Of a DNA stretch of 64,000 nucleotides, positions 46,560-64,000 are shown in pieces. Source of the stretch: Hermodice carunculata (Eukaryota > Annelida > Polychaeta > Eunicida > Amphinomidae); the NCBI GenBank assembly GCA_964020975.1, contig CAXHWN010002574.1, positions 181,501 through 245,500 of the forward strand. Reading direction: 5' to 3'. Each line of letters begins with the position of its first letter. The first letter of the stretch is position 1. The notes beneath the pieces are model-generated. The model was not told the origin of the DNA. It saw nothing but the letters and a program-made list of their open reading frames with translations, and did no database searches. The position numbers were made by a program, and so were the translations under genes.

Positions 46560-49020
46560 CAACAGACCAACGTGTGTGAGGCGTCAACTACCTGGCTGAA
46601 GAGGAGTCGAGTTGGGACCTACCCACAAGCCTACAGAGTATGGGGAGGTCCCATGGGGCTAGTATAACATCCTGCTTGGATGTTGATAGTGCTTGGCATG
46701 TGTTTAAAACTTCCTTTCTTTCTGTCCTTGATAAATTGGCTTCTATCAAAGAAACTCGTCTCAAAAAAAGAACCCAGCCACTGATGACAAATGAAATTTT
46801 AGACCGTATCCGACGGAGAGACCGAAATTCACTTCTTTTTAGGAAAACAGGTGACATCAAATTTTATAATGCTTTCAAACAAATTCGAAACCTGGTGCAA
46901 AGAAAAGTTATGGTAACAAAAGTAAGTATATAGAGGATAAAGTCCAAGAAAATCTTGGCGATTCGAAAAAAAAACTGTGCAAATATTTTAAACTTCTTTG
47001 TTATGCAAATAACAAAGAAGGGAATCCTAAAATATGCCTCCAGGATAATAACGATACTGTCTTCGAAAATTCCAGCATAGCCCAACAGTTTAAAGACTTC
47101 TTTACTCACATTGCCTCAGTTTTAGTGGAAACGTTGCCAGCCACCTCTAAACTGTTTGACAGTGATCGTGTTGATAATTTCTATGTCTGGAAAGGAGTTC
47201 AAGGGAACTCCGTTTTGTTCACCAGCATACAAGTACAGGATATACTGAAATTGTTAGGCAAACTCAAATGTAAATGCACTGGGCTGGACAACATTCTCGC
47301 TAAATTTTTGAAGGAGGGTAAACCATTTATTGCCTTACCCCTTTCACACAATAGTCAATCCGTCACTTTCAACGGGCTTGGCACCGAATGAGCTGAAGTC
47401 AGCTAGATTCAGTTCCTTACACAAGAAACACAGTCGCAATGATCCAGGTAATTATAGGCCTGTTTCAATACTGGTAATCTTCTCAAAAATTCTGGAAAAG
47501 ATTGTTTATTCTCAACTAGAAACATGTCTGTCCAAGTCCAATATTCTGTATGATTTTCAGTCTGGCTCCAGACGCAACAGTTCAACAGAATCCTGTTTTA
47601 ATCATTTGACGGATTATGTACGAATGAACAAGGACAAAGGCTTTTACACACGGATGGTCCTGCTTGACCTTTAGAAAGCTTTTGACACAGTAAACCATGT
47701 ATTATGTGTCAAAAACTTGGACTCTGCATCAGTCGCTTGGTTTCATTCCTATTTATCTGATCGTTTATAAGTTGTTTATTACAAAAGTGTCACTTTTAAA
47801 GTAAATACAGTCATCTGTGGCGTGCTACAAGGTTCCTTACTCGGGCCACTGTTATTCTTAATATATGTGAATGACATGCCCATGACTGTCAACTGCAAAC
47901 TTCTTCTTTACGCAAGTGACTCAGCCTAACTAGTCTCTGCCAAATCCATTCACGAAATACAATCTATTCTTTCTTCTGAACTTCACTCCCTAAACCAATG
48001 GTTGATTGATAACAAGCTATCTCTTCATTTGGGCAAAACAGTATCCATTTCGTTCTCCACAAAACCTAAAATTTAGAAAGATCCATCTCTCAAAATCAGA
48101 TGCAATAATCATGAAAAAAAAATCATCCTCTAAGGTCAAATATCTTGGAATGATACTGGACCAGAATATTTCTGGAGAACTTCATGCATAATCAGTTTTG
48201 AAGAAAATCTCCTTTAAACTCAAATTTTTGTAAAGGCATTGATTGAGGCCGAGCACAAGGACAAGGAAACTTCTGTGCTGCCGCACAGCACTGTGGTCTT
48301 GAGAACAAAACAAAAATACCAGGTTTGTCAAAACAAACTGATTCGTTTTATTTATATATGGCAGGCAAGAACCCATATTGGTGCTGAACAAATTTTCGAT
48401 CTAGGATGGTTGGATGTTTCTAGCAGAGTTGAACAAAATGAACTGACACACATGTTTAAAATAGTGAGGGGCACCCGTCCAGATTATATAAAGGAAAATA
48501 TGGCCGGCATCGGTGACGTTCACAACAATTTCACTTGCTCCAGCGTGGATTCCTAGGTGGTTCTAGGAGTTGGGGGGGGGGGAGGGGGGCTTGGAATGAA
48601 ATCCTTCCTTTACTCTTCTATCAAACTGTGGAATCAGTTGCCTTCAGAAATTAAATCCAAGGACTCGATCCTTACCTGTAAACCTGCAGTCAAGAAATAT
48701 TCAACTAATATGCTATCCAGATAATACAATAAGTTAATTAATTTATAGTTAAATATATTTAATGAAACATATCTGTGATATTCATAGTTTGTCTTCTGAG
48801 TCGCCCGGTCTTGGAATTGCCAGGGACTACAAAGGGAATAAGTCTTAACGACTTTATTGTGTATATATCCCAGGTAGTCATCATTTCATGAAACCTTGGA
48901 TGATTCGCCTGTTTTTTGTTATATTCTAAGCTCCTTTTCTAAGATATTATACTTTCTTGTTGTATTGACCATGTATTTATATTTTCTGATGATTTCCTGA
49001 ATAAAATAAACTAAAATCAA
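46560..49020 (+). mobile_element. Second LINE (CR1/L2 group), degenerate, same orientation
   Basis: Begins within the endonuclease-RT linker (SAWHVFKTSFLSVLDKLASI at about 46690, then KKRTQPLMTNEILDRIRRRD), so it is 5'-truncated. The RT follows, then a C-terminal region and a 3' UTR ending AATAAAATAAACTAAAATC near 49018. The tail resembles that of the preceding CR1-like element, but the protein differs throughout. Confidence 0.82.
46640..48730 (+). pseudogene. Reverse transcriptase of the second LINE
   Basis: Blocks in order: LRKTGDIKFYNAFKQIRNL-like linker, CTGLDNILAKFLKEG, NYRPVSILVIFSKILEKIVY, SGSRRNSSTESCFNHLTDYV, MVLLDL then a stop in place of the next residue before KAFDTVNHVL (motif A), VLQGSLLGPLLFLIYVNDM (motif B), and LLYASDSA at motif C, where the first Asp of YADD is Ser. 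The thumb block HLGKTVSISF and the C-terminal IFDLGWLDVSSRVEQNELTH and FLYSSIKLWNQLPSEI follow. There are at least eight stops or frame changes, including a G-run around 48575-48590. Confidence 0.85.
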
Positions 49021-49251
49021 ACCAAAGCACAAGCTGTTGTTACATTCAGCCTTCTTATATTTGAAAAATCTTCTACGTAGTCTTTTTTTTTACCACCTTT
49101 GCCAAAAGTAATTTTTTGAGCTACCTGTCTCAGAAAAACCGATTTTGGGTCAAAGAGTGGATACATAAATAGATAAAGGTATCCACATATTGGCACAATA
49201 TCGCAGTTTCGTGGTTTCGACCATTATTGCCAATTTGCATTTGAACTACAC

Positions 49252-49288
<37 letters not shown>

Positions 49289-50600
49289 TATATATATATG
49301 TATATATGTATATATATATGTGTGTGTCTGTCTGTCTGAATACATACATATAGGTATTCAAGACTTACATTCATTAAAAATAATCATTTGAATTGCAACC
49401 ACTATTATTCACAATCCAGCTGACATGTAGCAGCCAATAACATTTGTTTGGAATTTGGAATGGCATCTCTGTCTATCATGCTTTCCAGTCTTTTCACTAT
49501 ATGAAAGCTATATTTTACCTGATTGGCACTAGATATTTATTCCTTTACAATGCAGGGCATAGGTCAGTCAGTACGCCTACATTTGTAGCTAATTTGAAGC
49601 TGTTTGGTACTACAATGTCTGATAAAAAAACTGCAGATTTCGGCCGTAAAGAAAGGTAAACAAAGAAAAAAAAATAGAAAAACACACAATATCAGTGTTG
49701 TAAATTGCTCTGTATTCAAGTCATGACTATATCAACCAGGTTTTACGAAATATATAAAATAATTTTAACAGACTGTGATGTCTGCCTCCAATACATCCAT
49801 TTTTTTATTCCTTGACGAAATGAAAACAAAGGTTATGCCCGCATGAGGGACATTAAAAGTTATATGATGTATATTGATTCATCTTAAATTGATTGATGAT
49901 GCATAGAGAAAGTAAAAGTTCAATGTAGTAACAAAGTAAAACAAGTGATGATTTAATACATTTCATCTTTCACGTCAAGCTGAATTTATACTTCTTCATG
50001 GTATCTGCACAGTAGCTGGGAGAGAGCAACAGTCGACAGTGGTGAGGGCTGAACGGGTATGCCACTTGCCATCCCGCATTCTGCCCTGATGTTCATGAAT
50101 TTCAAGTGACTTTGGTAGCATCCAGTCTGTGCACCATCGGCAGCTGTCCTCTGCGACCGACAGTGGCCGTAAACATTTATGTGGCCACCGGAAGCATTTA
50201 CAAATCACTGCCTGAATAGGTTTAAGTTTACTGCAGGCTTTGTACGTGTAGGGTAATTCATCAACCTATGGCCACGTTTGCATTTACCAATATCACGTGG
50301 GTTAGGTTTTTATAACATGTACTTGAGATTACGCCATTATGCATACGCTACACAATGATAAAAGTGACGAAATTTTTCACCTGAATCAAGAATTTTTCAA
50401 CAGAAACTCGGCGTTTTTTATTGTAATTAGATTTTTCTATGAAATATCTCGACGTGTGGTGCAAGCCTTTGATTACACTCATATCGGTGTTGGTCTTTTG
50501 ATTCTATTTTATTTTCATAGTGTGACTCAATTCAATACATGACTTGATTCAATACAAGGAACGTTTGTTCATAAATTCATGGTCTTTTCTTGTTTTACTT
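49021..50600. other. Unassigned stretch with one microsatellite
   Basis: Holds a (CA)n-(TA)n-TGTG tract at 49245-49332. A 70-codon Cys-rich minus-strand frame (49996-50208) is unrecognised. The pyrimidine tract and AG just before 50610 resemble a splice acceptor for the GPCR-like exon. Confidence 0.45.
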
Positions 50601-50618
50601 TTCTTTCAGGTAAACCAT

Positions 50619-51646
50619 ATGCAAAATGAATTCTTCAAGTATCAACAAGCCTGTATGTGACGTGAACTATGGCTTTTTCCCCAACCATTACTACTACCCT
50701 CTGACGACGCTCATGCGTCTTCCTTAGTGCCCTTGGTTGCTTGACATTACTGTTTCTATTGTCATCAAAATGTCATCACCTATGCGCATGACTAAAACAG
50801 GTCACTATTTCACTGCAATGGCCACTACAGATAACATGCATTTGCTGATCCACTGACTGGTTCAAAGCGTTTTACAAGTTACGCTTAGGAGTATATATTA
50901 CAAGAGGATTGTGAGGATTTGTAATTAGAATGATACAATTAGGCCAAATTTTCTTGTTTTACCTTACAGTCTGCGTAACAATGAAACGTTTCCTAATGGC
51001 GAGATTCCCTGTGAAAGTTGCCCACACATCTTCACCTGTTAACAAAAAAAATATGCAATGTTGATTACAAGTCTTATCTGCGTATTAGTAACAATATTTC
51101 CATATTGGACGCTTGAAAAATAAAGTACATCCACATATTCGCACTTCATAAGAAAACTGGGTTTGACTACAGGAACTAGATAATTTTTCGGATAGGTGGG
51201 ATGGTCTTTCTGAGTGTAGGAGTGGGCGTCGTAATGTTCTTGCTCGTGACAAAACTGAAATGTCGCAAGGGGAATTGAAAACCAGATTTATGGCGTGTCG
51301 CAGGACAAGGAAGCTGTGCTGACAAAAGGGCTCATTTTCCTGGCCACAATCTTTGCCTTTTTTCGACTAACTTACAGCATATCCTTCTTTATGTCCCACC
51401 AATTACCTTATACTGGCTAGTCCTATTAAAACTTACACATGATGGTCGATGTTTTTTTTTTCGTAAAAATAACTAAATTTCTATACGAGACCAATAACGC
51501 AATCAACTTTTTCCTTTACAGTTTAACTGGTAATCCTTTCAGAAAATTACATGCACAAGTAGTTCCGATGGACACCTATGTCTGGCTGTTCACTGTCCTC
51601 TCACCAGACAGAAACACACGAAATGTCCATGACAACAACCCATAAT
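50619..51646 (+). pseudogene. Rhodopsin-class GPCR pseudogene, all seven membrane segments traceable
   Basis: Preceded by a pyrimidine-rich tract ending CAG (50600-50609), an intron 3' end-like signal. From ATG 50626 an N-terminal NYGFFPNHYYYPL is followed by a broken TM1 (stop at 50725-50727), then KMSSPMRMTKTGHYFTAMAT and DNMHLLIH of TM2 (stop at 50854-50856). In another frame TM3 ends TVCVTMKRFLMARFPVKVA, with K where the E/DRY acidic residue is expected. TM4 is LITSLICVLVTIFPYW. TM5 (51183-51272) is FRIGGMVFLSVGVGVVMFLL. TM6 is LTKGLIFLATIFAFFRLTYS. TM7 and helix 8 (51470-51540) are LYETNNAINFFLYSLTG then NPFRK, with the NNAINFFLY form of NPxxY. The NNAINFFLY and ERF-like signatures fit invertebrate peptide-receptor-like expansions. 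Ligand unknown. At least five frame changes and four stops. Confidence 0.75.
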
Positions 51647-51974
51647 GATCCTGCAAACGGAATAGGAAATAAAATAAAGCAGCACCCATTTTGTCAATGC
51701 AAAAACGTCATATTGTGTAGAAAGGTAATCTAGAACGCACATTCCAAAAACAGAATCAAGCAGAAGTGAGATACAGAAATGTTTAAGTACATGTCAGGAA
51801 GATAACCAGGTGACAAAACCAAGTTTTAGGTCCATATTTTTCAATTAGACACTTGTCATTGCCTATACCGACACTTAGGAAACAGAGTTTTTCAAAGCAA
51901 ATAAGTGACAACAACACCTAGATATCTTTGACCTTACATTCTTTCATAAAGAAAATCTCCTTCATGAAAATGCT
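51647..51974. other. Unassigned stretch
   Basis: Nothing recognised between the GPCR relic and the duplicated region. Confidence 0.4.
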
Positions 51975-54060
<2,086 letters not shown>

Positions 54061-54061
54061 C

Positions 54062-54415
54062 GTTCTCAGGTAGACGAGGTAGTTGTTATCTTGCTATTCT
54101 CATATGACCAACCCAATAACATTTTTAAAAAATATGTTTGTACCTCAAACCTCAGCTTAAACAAAATTACGTCTCTCTGTCTGGTACGCCATCGCCACAT
54201 TACCACAATGAAAAAGCACTGGTAAACAACATTGTCATTCATCAAACCAAACTAAGAAGGTTCGTGATTGAAAGCTGACGATCACCCTATGACCTCAAGT
54301 GAGGAATTGGATCTAAATAATACACATTCTTTCAAACAATTGGCAGTCGAGCCATGGGAATACAAATTGAACGTGGATCAAAGTGTTTCAGTCAAAATGA
54401 ACAGTGTTAACTGAT
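54062..54415. other. Unassigned stretch
   Basis: No supported feature. Confidence 0.35.
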
Positions 54416-54419
54416 GTAT

Positions 54420-55420
54420 AAATTATTTATTTGATAGGACTCAATTTGTACGTTACATAAATGAAGATTCTGATACATTTTTCTGTTAATTGTGGTGTTC
54501 CTCAAGGGTCCATACTAGACCTACATTATGTCTCTGTTATGTAACCGACCTACGTATTCTGTCTCAAGATATGTTATGTTTATTTTTGCATACATTACCA
54601 AGTCCTTAGTCACAAGGATATCTTCACTACAAAGCATAGGAGCAAGAATATTTTAGTTGATATTTTTCGAAATTGCATAAACACGCTGTCAGTAATGACT
54701 GATAAAACAAATAATATGATGTTTCGATCTTGTAAAAATTAGATTTTTTTTTCTTTGACAAGTGACATAAACAGCAAAAAATTAATTAAAGTTGAAAGTT
54801 TTAAAACCAAAGGAGTTATATTTGATAAGAACCTTAAATGAAAAGAACATATGCTCCATATTTCAAAACATGAGGAAGATAACTGGGATCTTCAAGATCA
54901 GACACACATTGTATGTAAACATATAAACGTAATTTTATTCTGATTTACTGTCATACCTCATTGGCTATCACATATCCTATTTTAGTAGGTAACATTATCA
55001 AAATATTGTACGTGTCATCACATTTCCAAATTTAAGTCCACATACTGCCGCTTTACTTTACAAAAGTTAGCATCCGGAAATTTCGAGGTCTACACACGTT
55101 TTCTACAGGTTTGTATAAGTTAAATTTATTTTGTCCCTCGATTGTGTGTGGAGCTTTATTCAGGGATATTACAATGTTCACATCTATAATAACATAATAA
55201 CAAACAAAAGACCTTTGTGTACCGTTTAAACTTATTACGGAATGTTTTCAAAAATATCTCATGGACCATACATGTGGAAATCAGTGCCAAGTTTTATTAA
55301 GAAATCCTCTTCAAAATTTTGCTCAAAACAAGTCTTAAACTGTTCAACATGGGCAACCAGTAAATGATATACCTCCATCTTCTGCAGTTAAACTTCAATA
55401 CTGCTTTGAACTTTTGTTGT
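54420..55420 (+). mobile_element. Heavily decayed LINE fragment (RT palm to C-terminus)
   Basis: Readable pieces in order: RTQFVRYINEDSDTF and NCGVPQGSILD (motif B, at about 54490-54520), then FIFAYITKSLV where FADDT is expected, so both catalytic Asp are gone. SKHEEDNWD- and PHWLSHILF-like pieces correspond to the thumb and to the IPYLLYGNIVW-type block. Protein identity is low and nearly every block is in a different frame. The clade cannot be assigned. Confidence 0.6.
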
Positions 55421-55699
55421 CATTTTTCAGTACTGCCTAAACTGAAAGAAAATATAAGCTCCATAAGGTGTTATTCCTCCAGGTGAAATTCTCGCGATTT
55501 TTCTGACGTTTCACATTGTGTAAAATATATCTTACTTAGTGCTACTATATCATTTGCTTATGCAATTATTAATGTACGATTTTCAGCAAGTAAAAATATA
55601 AAACAATCCCATTTCGTAGCCACAAATACAGTACAGGAGAGAAGAAATACTGAAACTGACATGCCTGTGGTGTACGTCACATTTTTAAGCAAAATTTAT

Positions 55700-57250
55700 A
55701 ACACGTGGTTCAATTTGTGCTTGAAGATATAAATAATAATGATAAACTCCTGCATAACACCCAAGCAGACATTTATATGGGTGCCTTGAGTATATTCCAA
55801 TTGAGACAAATTTCCTTGGGATAGATCAAGTGTTCATTCCATACATAAGATTTTCACAGATATTATTTAGCCTGAGATTTTATACCAGGGTAGCTCACGC
55901 CCTTATAAGCATAGCTAAAATTACCCGTTTCAAGGCGGCACATCTTTTTAGCATGGCTATTTGGAGGACCCCTAGAAGGAAAAGTAACACCCAGAAGCTC
56001 TATCTCGTCCACCCTGTTGCTTTTTTTCTGTTACAGACACAAACAAGGTGACGGAGATTTTCCTGGGCAAAAGAAATAGCCAGCACTTAGAACTATACAC
56101 TTGCATTTGGACCGTCTAAAAATAAACTGCCAATCATAAGCTTAATCCTTGCATATATTTATCAAATTTGAAGCCCCCACATGGAGGACAAGACCAGAGT
56201 AATGTCAGCATAAGAAAACTATCTTCTTTTACTTCGCCAATAGGAACTCCATAATTGGCCTCCTGCAGTTGACTCAGTGGATAATTAATGAATATATTAG
56301 ACAATTTAGGTAAGAGAAAACTGCCCTGACGGGTACCACGTGTAACTTGAAAATGCTCACAGTAAGCACAATTCCATTTAACAAGTGCACACATACTGCT
56401 ATATCATTTACATAAATTCAGCCAGTCATTGTGTTCAGTATTCTCCCATAATTTATAAAACATCCCACACTGCTAGATAAGGTCAAAGTATTGTTCAGCA
56501 TCCAAGCTGCATATAAAACTGGAAGAGACTTTGGTTTTACATAAAGTGAAGCCATGAGACGTAACCATACACATGTTTGTCCCCGTTTTCCCTGAATCAG
56601 AACTGGGTGTCAGACACTCACAGGTGTTGGATTTGAAAGTTCTGTTAGTTTGGAATAATTTGAACAAACCTTAAGTGGACGATAACTAGAAGGACAAATA
56701 GGGTTCAGCTGAGGATTCTTGAGAACGGGAATAATTACACCATTCTGTCGAACCCTTGGAACAAAAGTATTGTTGAAAGTAAATGTGATCAGAACGGATA
56801 AATATTCACGTAAGATATCACTGTTAGTACGAATTAAATGTGTAGCTGTCACGTCATCTAAGCCAGGAACAGTATTAGTTGAAAACAATCTGGTATATTC
56901 ATCTATATCATCAGGAGAAATATATTTCCCAGAACAGTGTAAAATAGGCTTATGAAATGTTTCAGAAACTGAAAGGGTGATTTTATCATCTGCCAAAAGA
57001 GGTGAATAGGCCATAGTTTCAGGAAAGTAGCCTGTAAAATCGTTTAAAGTTAAAACTGAGTATGGCTGTTTTCTTAGATTCCTATTTTCTTTATTCCAGA
57101 CCTGTGACAAATTTCTGTTCTTGAATAAGCTCTGCAAGGACCAAGACTTATTAGTAATTTGCTCTGTGATACACTTCCTATATGAACGTCTAGACTGCTT
57201 TTGATACATTTCCAGATATCAAACACAAGCCCAGATCTAGGCAAATCATT
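55700..57250 (-). mobile_element. LINE remnant on the minus strand (RT and C-terminal linker)
   Basis: A 199-codon open frame (57209-56610) covers the pre-RT and N-terminal RT region: RRSYRKCITEQITNK, YTRLFSTNTVPGLDDVTATH, VRQNGVIIPVLKN and SSYRPLKVCSNYSKL. Next, in another frame, 56667-56473 has FICSLDAEQYFDLI (motif A). Then 56394-56134 has VTRGTRQGSFLLPKLSNIFI (motif B). Motif C appears in a neighbouring frame as FSYADITLV, where one Asp of YADD has been lost by a codon deletion. Downstream KVSYPGIKS-like and YGMN-like blocks follow to about 55700. No endonuclease was seen, so the copy is 5'-truncated. Confidence 0.75.
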
Positions 57251-60395
<3,145 letters not shown>

Positions 60396-60775
60396 TATGA
60401 TGCAAATGCAGGGAACGCAACCTGGAATGTGACATCGCATTAAAGTAATGTGAAGTTAACATTTTATGTAACGTATGTATACTTAGTATATCTGATTTAA
60501 GCACTTATATAATCTCAAGTAGGCATTGCACAAACTAAATACCATCTAATGAAAAGGACCATGTTATTACAACTAAAACAAAACAAAAGAAAAAGGAAGA
60601 AAACCAAAATATAGCCTAAAGCTTTAAAAGATGTAGAGTATATATGCATAACACAGAGCTCAAAGATTTAGTATACAACAAAGAAAGAGTGCAACCATTT
60701 CAAATTGGTGTGAATGACCCTTGATTTTTTTAAAAAGACCGTACACTTTTCAGTAGCCATATATTGTTTCATTAT

Positions 60776-60866
60776 ATCATAATATAATATAATATAATAT
60801 AATATAATATAATATAACATAACATAACATAACATAACATAACATAACATAATATAATATATTATA
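60776..60866 (+). repeat. (AATAT)n-(AACAT)n pentanucleotide microsatellite
   Basis: About ten AATAT units followed by about seven AACAT units. A single T-to-C change has been propagated through the second half of the array. Confidence 0.97.
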
Positions 60867-63800
60867 TATTCATTCTGGAACCGGGTTAACACAGGTGTTG
60901 TTTCTTACATGGAATTTATCCTTATACTAGTGAAAAAACTAATAAGATAAAAAGAGCGAACAACATCTAGAAATCCATGTATAAAAGATTCCAAGACAAG
61001 AGAAATGCAGTGTAAAAAAGAAAGTTCTAGGGTAGCCTCCCCCAACGCGTTTTTTTTTAACTTATTAGTTTTTTGACCAGTCCCGTGAATGCAGACCGCG
61101 CATCTCTGAGTAGATCCATCTGGACTTCCATTTACCCCTGACGTCTTCAGCCATGGTGTTGTCCCACTAGTTTAACGAATTATAGAAGTGAGGAAGAAAC
61201 ATCGATAGGCAAGATGATGTAAGTTCATATAATAATTCCAGGTCACTGCATATTATGGTTTCTATGGGATGCATTTTAATTGGAAAGCCCTATCCCGGCA
61301 CAAGGTTTCAATAAAAATTATATGCAGAAAACATTAGGGTAGAGATAAATGCATTTAACCATATCAAACAAGTCCATTTCGTCCTCCATCATAACAAATG
61401 ATAAACGCAAATCTACGTAATTTTGGTCAATACCAACTTCTCTTAATCACATTTTTCCAAGATTTGACCTACTCAAAACAGAATGAACGAATTTGTGTGC
61501 AAAGAATGGTACTAGTTAATTGTAGCTTAAATTAGGGAGCCAGAGGTAAATATTCAGTTAGGTGATTATTTGATCTGCTAGACTGTTAAAGAAAGAATAA
61601 TATTAATAATATTCCAAATAGCCATTTGGAAGTTTAAATACATCAAAGTCATGGATGCAAATTTGACGTGCATTAAGAAAAAAATTATTGCACATGACAT
61701 CAGCTGTAGGTATAATAATAATGTTGTCACACCATTACTGTATAAAAATTTGAAATGCTTGTTGATATTTTTTTATCGAATGATGCTACCCTTGTATACT
61801 TGTACAGTAGAAACGGCTTAAACATTAGTCCATCTGCATGAAGCCCTTGAAACGAGTGACATGATGATGGGGGGGGGGGGGGAGGTGGTAATAAACATTG
61901 ACTGAGGCAAATGCTTAGAACTCCCATGGATTAGTACATGAATGTAATGTTCATGAACAAAAGCTGTCAGTGGAGAGAAATGAGTTGATTTTGTAAAGGG
62001 AAGACAGGTTCTAGTGGCCCCGCCATGAACCGCCCCAAATGCGCACATTGGCCCTGATGGGATTATTCATCATTATTTTAAGGATTAATCATGGCCATAG
62101 GCACGATTTAAGGATGAGAGTTAAGATGATGAAAAGAATGGACCTGCAAGCAATCAAAAGCTGGGGAACCTTGCCAGGAAATCAGGGGGCATGTTCCCCC
62201 ATCCCATGGGAAAATTTGGATACTCGAAGGGCAAAATGGTGTATATTATGGGTTATAATAAGTTTCTAAGTGCTAAATTCATCCACTAAGACTGAGAAAA
62301 AAATCTTCGTTTACCAGTTACAAAGGAAACTACAAAGCTTAAGATTGGAACAGTTGAGCGCCATCACTTTTATCCGCGCATACTTGTATCATTTTAGTTA
62401 CTTAAGTCTCTGAAGCATTGGTTATGATCCTTTATTCTAATCATCAGATGTTGAAAATTAAAAGAGCACTGATTGCAGCAGGTTGCATTTGTACTGTCTG
62501 GTCGTTTTGCCCCATGCTTTACTACCGGGTTGAAGACGTAAGAGGGAAGTCCATTCTGAATGTTAACCATGTGATACTCTTTACAATGATATTTGGCACA
62601 ATTCATTTTAAATTTCTTTTCATCAAACTATAAATTTTACCTGATTTTTACCAAGAAGAACATACAAGCTTTCCCTTTCTATTTCAGAATATATCTATTT
62701 TACACTATAGCATGAAAATAATAAAAATCTGCATTTTCCCACTGTGAAACAGTATACTGTGCATTTAAACATGCACGATAATCATTATCCTGTACGACAG
62801 TAAAACTATTAGGAACACTACTTCCTATGTGATCAAATGGAGTAAAAATGATTGTTTTCGATATGGGTAATTTTCAGAAGTTGATGAAAATTTTTTTCTG
62901 GTATTTAGGTTTTAATGGGGTGTTTAAATGATATCACTGGTAATATTTCATTGCACTGTGGGGCCACAATTGCTAACAGTACGCAAAAACACTCCCACAA
63001 TGATTATGAAATGGTCCGTTTATTACCTCCACACTATCCAAAGACCATGGCTAAATCAAATAGTATTACATACCAAATGCAAAGTTCACACACTGGCAGG
63101 TATCATACTCTTGAAATGCCCAGCCTTGCAACCATGAAGTTGGTTCAGTAAAAACCACAAAATTATACTGACTGTTTGTCCCACTCAAGATGCCATGTTT
63201 GCTGATCCTTATATTTTGCAGGAAATTTGAGTATGACTCTGAAGATATTCATCAAGGCATGTCATAAATCCATTAAAAAATGTAAGCATTACTTCGGTTG
63301 TCTTTAGAGGTACGACCGAGCAACTTTATTGTTCGTGTTTCTAAATAACCTAGTAGGAATCAAACCAAATATAAACATACGAGGGTTCATAATATTACCT
63401 AATTGGACTCTTTGAACAAGGCAAGACACAGATTCAGTCAATGTACACCATCTTGCAGACGTACAGTTTAAATGAGTGTGGCATTTGTTACACCGAATTA
63501 GTGTTGGTGTAGTTCTACGGTAATGTGCCTTAGCACGCTACTGATATTTAAGAAAAAAAGGATGAAACCATAAATGAATATTCAAAGCTGAGGACCTTTT
63601 GCAAGGAAAAACAGCAATTGTATGTTCCAGTGCACGTTTTACGTGGAAATGGAAACGCAATAGAACTAGAGTTGACTTTAAAGAAGCTGGAAAAACTTTA
63701 CGCAGAAAAAGTTAAGAGTTAAATTAAGAAATTTGGTTCCAATATGCCCCTTAACTTTGTAGTGTATTTGGCAAATAGCATCAACAATGTGCGTATGTCA

Positions 63801-64000
63801 CCAACTTCCAGACTCGTAGTTCCGGCTCCGAACACAATCTCGCCATGTGAATCCCTTTAGTGAATGGGTAGTTTCCACTAATGATTTAATAGATAAAATA
63901 TTCATATTTTATCAGGTTTCCTTTTGTACCTGACCATACTTACCTTTCTGGAAAGTGTTCCTCATACTTATGTGCCTGTGCGAATTCAGAAATTCTATTG
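60867..64000. other. Unassigned stretch to the window end
   Basis: AT-rich sequence with frames below 80 codons and no recognised motif. A G-run lies at about 61870-61882. Nothing here is supported as a gene or element. Confidence 0.4.

Noticed and set aside
49996-50208. 70-codon Cys-rich minus-strand frame
   Set aside because: Suggestive composition only. No recognised Cys spacing, no start context and no neighbouring exon signal.

Overview
This is a gene-poor, AT-rich eukaryotic window, most likely from the nuclear genome of a marine invertebrate. The evidence for that is long simple-sequence tracts, several families of non-LTR retrotransposons, two Penelope-like elements, Tc1/mariner, PIF/Harbinger-like and hAT-like DNA transposons, tRNA-derived SINEs, and an interspersed repeat headed by an AGCT hairpin of a kind I associate with molluscs and other marine invertebrates. 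The palindrome TAGGCCTA is strikingly over-represented. I cannot settle the phylum from sequence alone. No intact single-copy host gene was recognised, and nothing bacterial is present.

Layout. 0-5.8 kb: the edge of a Tc1-like transposon, an inverted pair of about 300-bp repeats that each end in a tRNA-like Pol III promoter and a (TTTC)n-type tail, several microsatellites and a tRNA-Gly-derived SINE. 5.8-11.1 kb: the best preserved element in the window, a Penelope-like retroelement with permuted domain order (GIY-YIG endonuclease first, reverse transcriptase second; the Naiad type). Copies of the AGCT-hairpin repeat family lie on both sides of it. 12.9-15.8 kb: an element with complex terminal inverted repeats and a Harbinger-like transposase N-terminus, with an hAT-like fragment nested inside. 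15.8-25.5 kb: mostly featureless, with small duplications and one LINE 3' fragment. 25.5-28.4 kb: a decayed second Penelope-like element, then a structurally complete 1,640-bp Tc1-like transposon with matching terminal repeats but a broken transposase.

28.6-33.2 kb: a 0.9-kb compound tetranucleotide tract, other microsatellites and a further AGCT-hairpin repeat copy. 33.5-36.9 kb: two LINE remnants on the minus strand and a solitary 250-bp copy of the first Penelope-like element's 3' end. 42.1-49.0 kb: two LINEs in tandem on the plus strand. The first (CR1-like) is about 4.2 kb and carries a YY1-type motif at its 5' end. 50.6-51.65 kb: a decayed rhodopsin-class GPCR gene in which all seven membrane segments can still be traced, the only clear host-gene relic. 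52.0-54.1 kb: a diverged tandem duplication of unknown nature. 54.4-57.25 kb: two more LINE remnants on opposite strands. 57.3-64 kb: nothing recognisable apart from microsatellites.

How the parts relate. There is no operon or pathway here; the window is a record of successive insertions. The Penelope-like RT keeps its catalytic YIDD. Five of the other six RT palms that can be read in the window have lost at least one motif C aspartate, so most of the retroelements are clearly dead copies.
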